A DNA stretch of 64,000 nt, taken from positions 1,922,001-1,986,000 of the forward strand of contig JAGYXB010000051.1 of NCBI GenBank assembly GCA_022495005.1, read 5' to 3'. This DNA comes from Rhyacophila brunnea (lineage: Eukaryota; Arthropoda; Insecta; Trichoptera; Rhyacophilidae). Each line of letters opens with the position of its first letter. Within the stretch, counting starts at the first letter, position 1. Made by a program: the position numbers and the translations under genes. The notes below the pieces were generated by a model. That model was not told the DNA's origin and did no database searches. It saw only the letters and a program-made list of their open reading frames with translations. Below are positions 57,790 to 64,000 of the stretch, in pieces.

Positions 57790-58097
57790 GTGGGTCTATT
57801 CTATGCTTATCGACCGCTAAAGTGATATAGTGAAAAATATTATCAAACTTAGGGTAGGTTTGTATCAAAATATTAGCACTTATTGTAACAATTACACGAA
57901 GCCGGTTTTTATTGTTGCAATAAGTGCTATATTTTAACAGCACCTATCTTGCTGCTGTTAAAATATCGCACTTATTGCAACAATAAAAACCGGCTTCGTG
58001 TAATTGTTACAATAAGTGCTAATATTTTGATACAAACCTACCCTAAGTTTGATACTATTTATCAATTTAGTGTTCGATAAGTATAGAATAGACCCAC
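57790..58097. mobile_element. Hairpin MITE, array copy 3
   Basis: Same 308-bp structure as copy 1, carrying the GTGATATAGTG variant of copy 2. The right flank is unique sequence (AGGTATAAAATATT). Confidence 0.9.
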
Positions 58098-58104
58098 AGG
58101 TATA

Positions 58105-59285
58105 AAATATTACACTAAGCATAACACAATCTAATCCACTAATACTTATTATGCATAATCACTGTCTCCTTCAATAATACCTAATTGGATAGGGAATAAA
58201 CAGATTGTCATTTTTTTAGGTACGTTAAACGTTGTAATTTAAAAAAAAATTATCGTGGAGGACCTCAAAATCAGTCAATGCCTCGGGCCTTCAAGTCCCT
58301 AATCCCGTTACTGGATAGAAAGTATATTATAATATATAATAACTAATAATAATATAAAACCATGTTTTATTAACAATACCGTGGTACCATTTTTTATCAG
58401 CTCATCCGATATTGAGTAATAAAATGGCACAAGAGCAATCAAAGATTTGTTAGTCAGGAAAGTAACATTTAAACATGTCTAGTCACTTGACTGTAATGGT
58501 AATAAATTCATTAATGCGGGAATTACGTAGGGCATTGTCACAAAATAATTCAGTGCACTTTTAAACATCGTCATCCGGAATCCAAGTCGTACCCGTACCT
58601 CTCGGTCACTTGATCTTCAATGGCATGTATCTTACCCTAATTTAATTAATCCTACGGACCATCTCTGTAACCATTTTATGTCTAACGATTTTCCTCTCAA
58701 CAATTATTATATTATGTCCGGTAAATTTTTACTTACGACATTGTGATAATATTATCGATGAACCAGTATTAAACTGTAACAAGTCAAAAATTCGACATTT
58801 CGCGATATTGGTATCAAAATACTAGTAAAAATGAGCTCTTGTCGGGTTTGTACAGAAACAATACGAAAAAATACTTTAGATACCTTGAGAGCCAAAAAAC
58901 CCATGTGAAATTTTTCAAACTTTCAAACAAAACCAGTTTTGTACAGATGCATTACGAATTGTTTCCATTTAAAACTTGCGATTGACCATACGTTTCAATT
59001 AAGAATAGATAAATTCTGACATGTCTGTATCCTTTTAAAACTCGTCAAATCTTGTGTTTTGTAAATTAATATTTCAAATATTAAAAGTTGATTATGTCAA
59101 AACTACGTTTTTTGAGTTGTTACTGTTTAATACTGGGTCATCGTTATGATCTTCATACATACAAAAAGTTTAAATACCATTATCAAATTATTCTTCCAGA
59201 TGAAACAGTCTTGATAATGGTGTTATAAATTTCAACTAAAAAATTGTTTTTTTGGAATATAACGCTTTTAATAGTATACCTAGAT
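58105..59285. other. No feature recognised
   Basis: Single-copy, A+T-rich, with a somewhat C+G-richer patch at 58540-58680. Nothing supported. Confidence 0.45.
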
Positions 59286-59287
59286 GT

Positions 59288-59783
59288 CAGTATCGAAAGG
59301 TGGAGGTAGGCTGTTAAGATCCGATATTAATACTGTTTAAAAAAGACAATTAAACCCTGCCTGATCAAAGCCATAGTAGAGTTATAATAGTGAACAAAAA
59401 AAAAACATTCGTTTATCTATAAAATATCTAAAATTATTCCATAAGACATCATTTTATATATTTTACAGATAGGAGATTATTTTTATCGATTATGGTTTTA
59501 AAAAACTAACCAGCACCATTTGTAATAATTATGTATTCTTAATTCAACGAAAACATTTAAGTGTGACTGAAAAAATGTGCACCATTTTTGGCGGATCACC
59601 CATTCCATACCTAAACAATTATGGTTGGTTTGGCAGGGTTTAATTGAATTTTAAAACTAATTAACAAACACTACATACACATCGAAGTCTTAGTTAAATG
59701 AAAACAAATACGTTTGACTGACAAAGTTTAGTGTGCACTAGTAATGTCGGATCTTAACAGCCTACCTCCACCCTTCGCCAATA
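59288..59783. mobile_element. hAT-like MITE, GGTGGAGG family, copy 2
   Basis: The left end CAGTATCGAAAGGTGGAGGT and right end CTACCTCCACCCTTCGCCA are inverted partners continuing through GTAGGCTGTTAAGATCC. The interior is collinear with 31326-31916. The right tip has lost the terminal CACTG. No TSD is visible. Confidence 0.75.
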
Positions 59784-59789
59784 ATATTA

Positions 59790-60318
59790 TTATACAGGTG
59801 GTTGCTTATATTCGGATTTTATAAATCGAAAAGATATGTCATTTTCAAACCTGCTGTAAATGAAACCAAGTTGTATCGTAGCTGTATGGATTTTAGTAAA
59901 GTAAAAAATATAAATAAGAAATTATCTTTATGTTTAAAATCCATACAATTAACAAGGCTTAGAATAAACTTGATCAAGTCAACATAAGCGTGTAAGATTC
60001 ATACAAAGCCTTTTTAAATTAATTCAATTGTTTTCCTTTGATGGTTCGCTGGCAACTATTAATTAATTTTCTGTTTTTTTTTTCTATTTGTGAGCTATTA
60101 TTAAATCCGATAATTACACATGAAACGACTATTTTTTGTTCATGCATTTACTACTATTATTCTTTCATAAACCATATTAACATTTTGGAGATTAATTAAT
60201 TTAGAAATGAATACTTTTGAAATACGCCAAAGTAGTTTTACCGACAATAAAAATAATAATTACAAATCGCCTCTATTAATTTAAAGTTTATTGAACTAAA
60301 GTCTGCATATTCTGATTT
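59790..60318. other. No feature recognised
   Basis: A+T-rich. The 61-codon frame at 59802-59987 is basic and unrecognised. Confidence 0.45.
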
Positions 60319-60320
60319 TT

Positions 60321-60765
60321 TACAACGTTTTTCTAGGCTCGTATTCTTATTTGTCCGGTGGTTGTTTATCCAATAAAAATCTTGTAATCGATTTTTAACT
60401 AACTTCCCGACTAGCTAGACATTTGAAACTTTTAGAATATATCAGAACACGATGCCAATGCATTTTTTAATACTTTTAGCCATCTTTAAGTAGAATTGAA
60501 TCCATTTTCAGTTAATTCTGTTTTGTATGAAAAGTTATTTCGACACCATTATTGGTTGCTAAACGGATGGTCCTAGCAATTAAATTATTAATATATACGT
60601 GCGTTACTATGGAAATCAATATGAATGTCAAAATGATATTTCAGTATTATTTCTATGAAGTACATTTTTTTTTGATCGTTTAAGCTAGTCAAGTCAAGTT
60701 TATATGATTCAACGGAAAATTTAAAAACGTGATATATACAAAGTTCTTATTATCTTGTAATTATT
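60321..60765 (+). repeat. Dispersed repeat R450, copy 3
   Basis: Shares the same ordered landmarks as copies at 20801 and 27469 (TTGTCCGGTGGTTGTTTATC, TTCCCGACTAGCTAGACATT, TCAGTTAATTCTGTTTTGTA), with short deletions near 60545 and 60640. Confidence 0.8.
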
Positions 60766-61069
60766 ATTTGTATGTGAAGCCCAAAGAGAACCCGAGTTTT
60801 ACAAAAGTTTTTTTTGTGAAATTACCCGAACAGGGAATTGGCTCTGTGTGTCAATTCTATACACAAGGCGGCTATCGGCGGCTATCGATGGCAGTTTATT
60901 ATATTTATGTATTGAGGTTTTATAATTTTCTAGCCCAACTTCTCATCTCGGTTTTGCAGCACGAAACAGCAGTGAACAATGGAAAAGGTTGGGAACCTAG
61001 GTAATTGATTTTTTGTAAGGGGTTGAGTATGAAAATGGAAAAGTTCATAATTCAATTAATAATATTGTT

Positions 61070-61290
61070 ATAGTACAAAGTACAGCCAGGCACACAAAAT
61101 TCTCTATATTGCAAGAGCTTGGCCGAACATCCTCCGGCTCTCGCATGATCTGAGATCAAGAGATCTGGGTAGACCGGACATCAGAGTGATCGGTGGTGTT
61201 GTTGAAAGCAGGAGATCGCGAGGGCGTGGGCCTGCAGATGTAGTGACATCAAGAAACCGACTTAAGCAACACTACACAACTATAGTGTGA
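61070..61290 (+). pseudogene. Unidentified coding-like fragment
   Basis: A frame of about 70 codons without a start Met stays open through a C+G-richer patch and ends at a TGA near 61290. Its translation is Arg-rich (RSRDLGRPDIRVIGG, ESRRSRGRGPADVV, SRNRLKQHYTTIV). It might be a retroelement fragment. The resemblance to known domains is too weak to name. Confidence 0.25.
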
Positions 61291-61490
61291 AAGGAAGCAT
61301 GTAGGTTTAAGACAATTCAGCTTATAATATGTCTCCCATGATTTGTAGTCGTAAGCGTTTATTTCAGGATATTTACAATAAGTTAACTTAGGATCTTTCA
61401 AAACTGCAGTGACACCCCTAGACAAAATGCCACCCCTGAACAGCGCCAAAATTCCGTCCAATTTTGTATACAGTATGTTTTATCAACCGT

Positions 61491-61620
61491 GCACGTGTCG
61501 TTTCTGGTCACCAAAAATGTCGAAGGGCAACGGAAGTAAACTAAACATCGCGAACCCGACAAAAAAATTATAGTCCTGTTAAACCTTTGATGTTAATTTA
61601 TTACATTTTGTTTCCAACCA
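61491..61620. repeat. Short dispersed repeat matching 6855-6980
   Basis: CACGTGTCGTTTCTGGTCAC, GAAGGGCAACGGAAGTA, AACATCGCG and TGATGTTAATTTATTACATT follow the same order as GCATGTGTCATTGCTGATCA, GAAGGGCCACGGAAGTAC, GACATCGC and TATGTTAATTCATACATTTT near 6853. The family is unknown. Confidence 0.55.
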
Positions 61621-61934
61621 GTGAGCTGATTTTTTTAATAGAGAGATATTTTCGTTGTTACTAAGTTTATGTACCTAGCTATTTCTATATATACCAAATG
61701 ATTCTCCTCGATTTGCCGCCCTTTGAGTAACTGCCACACCCAAGCGACGCTCAATCTGCCTACCCCCACGGGACGTCACTATTTAAAAGGTAGGTTTATA
61801 GCCAGACTATAAATATATATAAATCAAATATCGTAAAATTATAATAAACTTTAATAATCATTATCATTAAGTTCTACTACATAAACATTACATAAATTCA
61901 TAATTAATGAAATATTGTCCCTATTGTAGCGGTG

Positions 61935-62340
61935 GCCATGTCTGGAAATTTGTACGTATGCAGTTCGCCGTATCACTCTTCACCGTGAAATGTTATATCG
62001 GAAATATATGGTCGTATATTAAAGACCGTCCAACCTCTTTGGGCCGTATAGTACTGAGATAAAATTCATGTCTAAATAAAACACGGCTTTTAGGAAGCCA
62101 GCGGTAAACAAATTTTGAAAATAGCCGATATCCTGGATTATTTGTTACGTTAGGTTAAGTTAGGTTTTCATTGTTGAATTCATGAATTTTGCCCAAATCG
62201 GCTATGAAAATAATTGAATTAATGTTAATATTAAATCTAATAAAATTGTGAGACCGTATAATATACGGTCATCTCTTTCCGATAAGAAAGCTCACGGCGA
62301 ACTGTGCTACGGTGAAATGTAATACGTACAATTTACATGT
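61935..62340. mobile_element. Repeat with GTTCGCCGT subterminal motifs, copy 2
   Basis: Inverted relative to 12521-12868. Both ends carry the GTTCGCCGT motif or its complement (61960 and 62295). A perfect 19-bp palindrome GACCGTATAATATACGGTC lies near 62253. It is slightly longer than copy 1 because of an insertion of about 55 bp near 62045-62095. Confidence 0.65.
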
Positions 62341-62343
62341 AAC

Positions 62344-62375
62344 CAGCGGTGGCGAACCTGCGGCACGTGCAGAAA
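62344..62375 (+). mobile_element. hAT-like terminus, solitary
   Basis: CAGCGGTGGCGAACCTGCGG followed by CACGTGC resembles the left tips of animal hAT elements. No matching right end or TSD was found. The downstream 93-codon open frame (62312-62593) overlaps it and is not recognisable as transposase. Confidence 0.4.
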
Positions 62376-62599
62376 TTCTTCTCACACACAAAATAATTGT
62401 AGAACATCAACTTAGAACTTTAACCTCGCAAAAGTGCCAAATTGACTTCAGTATTGGAATAAAAGCTGAAAAAACTTGTTGTTTCTGGACGAACAATTTT
62501 TTTAGAGAGAAAGTCGTTCGGAGGTCAAAAAACTTTAGGAACACTAAAAATCTATTAAGTACTAATGCAGTTTTTCATCAAATATTTTTTTAGTTGTTC

Positions 62600-63350
62600 G
62601 ACACTTATACATAAAAAGGTTTCCTATGTATGCAATACACATAGAGTAATGCCTATTATTTATAAGCTTCGGTTTATTTATATCGCAATTTCAGTGAGTG
62701 AAATTTTGTTACCTCTGTTACGCAATGTGTTCACATAATCCGTTTATTTTTCATGAAGTTTTCTAAATTATAAATTATTTTCGGCTTAATTGCTCATCAA
62801 AACTGACATCCGAGGATAATCATTCCGACTTGATACTTAAATCCGGAGAAATATGGACATCATAATTTCCTTTATGTATGTCGCGTTCCTAATGAATTAA
62901 GTGCGTGTTGCTAGGCATAATGGGGTAAATCAGTGGACATGGAATATTTTCCTTCAGGAATTTGAACGCAGTCCTAATTCAGTGTGTGGGTTGGGTTTCA
63001 GCATAGTTAACCATTGAATAATTACAAAGATACAGTAAAAAAAATCCACGTATATCATGTTAAATTAAGTTTACAGCGAGATATAAATGCATTTTAGGTT
63101 TTAGTGGTGAATATAACATAATATATACATAATAATTTTCCACAAAGTAAACACTGAAACAAATTACTCAATTAGAAAGTTCACCATAAACAATGCTGAA
63201 AAAAAATTTTATCCATAAAGACGGAGTCAACACAATAGTATTATATGAAAGTGAAGCTGAAACCATAAGTTGGTGATTAAATAATCTGCAAGTAATTTTC
63301 CATTGCAGATTTCAAATAGCATTCTTCATTATATATATTTTTTTAAATGT
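62600..63350. other. No feature recognised
   Basis: A+T-rich. Nothing supported. Confidence 0.45.
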
Positions 63351-63356
63351 GTAGAC

Positions 63357-63465
63357 TCACGATAGCCGAGGGGTGGGGTGTCAGGTTATGTCCTGGGTCT
63401 CGGTTCGAATTTCGTGTCTGCCATATTTATGTATTTGGACCCAGAGTGTAGACAAAATGCTAGAT
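63357..63465 (+). mobile_element. tRNA-derived SINE, copy 4 (decayed)
   Basis: ACGATAGCCGAGGGGTGGGG is a worn A-box region and CGGTTCGAATTTCG a B box. It is followed by GTCTGCCATATTTATG and a GACCCAGAGTGTAGAC body fragment comparable to the copy at 24851. The 3' body and A-tail are missing. Confidence 0.6.
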
Positions 63466-63799
63466 TGTCTCAAAATTGAAAAAGTTTCTCGAAACAATCA
63501 TTTCAAAAAATAATTTATTATTTCACAACTCATAGACATAAAATTAAAAATTAATACCGTTAAAAAAAATTATCATTATTTTGTATAAAACGTTAATTAT
63601 TTTATTTATAAGATAGACCAACATGTTGATTTTGAAGCAAATTGGCATAATATTCTAGCTTCATTGAGAGAACTTTTAAGCTGTTTACGGTATTGAAAAA
63701 CGCTAGATTTAACGCCATACGCCAGATATTTTTTTTTCAAACTAGAAGCCTGCTCGAAAATATTATACCTATCTGGCAATGAAAATGCTATGTTGGCAA

Positions 63800-63843
63800 C
63801 GCTAAACTCTAGGGTTCCCATGAATTCTAGTTGATAATCGCTG
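63800..63843 (-). mobile_element. Possible hAT-like terminus
   Basis: Inverted reading CAGCGATTATCAACTAGAAT followed by CATGGGAACCC resembles the tips of several animal hAT families. The 71-codon frame starting in it (63821-63606, minus) is not recognisable. No partner end is identified. Confidence 0.35.
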
Positions 63844-64000
63844 ATCTAGGATAACGGACGTGCCGACTCTGAATAAGTCGCTGTACAGAAGTCGTTTATT
63901 AAAACATGTTTTTATTTCTTTTTTTTACAGTAATTTTTGACAATATTTTTTATCACCTGTTATTTTTGGCAATAACGTCATTTCCTGAACATTGTATGGT

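Larger units (their letters stand above)
55361..58097. repeat. Tandem array: MITE-spacer-MITE-spacer-MITE
   Basis: The unit (hairpin MITE plus spacer of about 907 bp) repeats with periods of 1215 and 1214 bp, followed by a third MITE without spacer. The two spacers differ by only one base that I can see (C versus T, TTTAACCAATATTGG at 56395 against TTTAACTAATATTGG at 57609). The MITEs differ by an A/T in GTGATAAAGTG and one missing A in the middle copy. Left (AACACCTTT) and right (AGGTATAAAA) outer flanks are unique, as expected from unequal crossing-over between two MITEs. Assembly collapse or expansion is possible. Confidence 0.92.

Noticed and set aside
62312..62593. 93-codon open frame as hAT transposase fragment
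   Set aside because: It overlaps a hAT-like tip, but the residues show no transposase landmarks.
1..64000. CRISPR array, bacterial operon, integron or prophage
   Set aside because: No regularly spaced short repeats with unique spacers and no bacterial gene structure; the sequence is animal-like throughout.

Overview
This window looks like arthropod nuclear DNA, most likely from a hemipteran insect and possibly an aphid-like sternorrhynchan. The base composition is strongly A+T-rich. Short motifs such as GTAGGTACCTAC and ATAATATTAT recur throughout. There are no bacterial-style gene arrays, many nonautonomous DNA transposons, tRNA-derived SINE copies and broken non-LTR retrotransposons. The species assignment is inference from sequence style only.

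There is almost no conventional coding sequence. The only long ORF (17995-18816) is the C-terminal part of a jockey/CR1-like reverse transcriptase. One minus-strand block (22361-22705) looks like an internal coding exon of a Gln/His-rich nuclear protein. It has a good GTAAGA splice donor, but I cannot name the gene. Two C+G-enriched blocks look like promoter or first-exon regions: 52065-52610 (minus-strand donors) and 53640-54770 (plus-strand donors). They lie about 1 kb apart and would fit a divergent promoter pair whose large introns make up much of the window.

Mobile DNA from left to right: SINE copies at both edges of an unclassified 380-bp repeat (1-1024); a pogo/mariner-like MITE (2639-2926); hAT-type MITEs with 8-bp target duplications (3818-4184, 15629-16455, 19620-20353, 29169-30270); a foldback element joined to a tRNA-like pol III module (4941-5477, second copy 47222-47490); a TA-flanked TIR element (12991-13791); a TTAA-flanked MITE (21612-21969); a three-member 450-bp repeat family (20801, 27469, 60321); a CAGTGGC/GGTGGAGG-ended MITE family (30395, 31326, 59288); RTE-like LINE relics (17216, 35027, 37575, 44885); and Penelope-like repeat pairs with a hammerhead-like motif (35485-35870, 43660-44240).

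Three structures deserve most attention. First, the 55361-58097 array contains three near-identical 308-bp hairpin MITEs separated by two near-identical 0.9-kb spacers. Second, one hAT MITE is nested inside another, and the composite is present at two loci with the nested insertion at the same internal site, so the composite moved as a unit. Third, the tRNA-like/foldback chimera recurs with the same junction at two loci. Long stretches between these features hold nothing I can identify and are marked as such.
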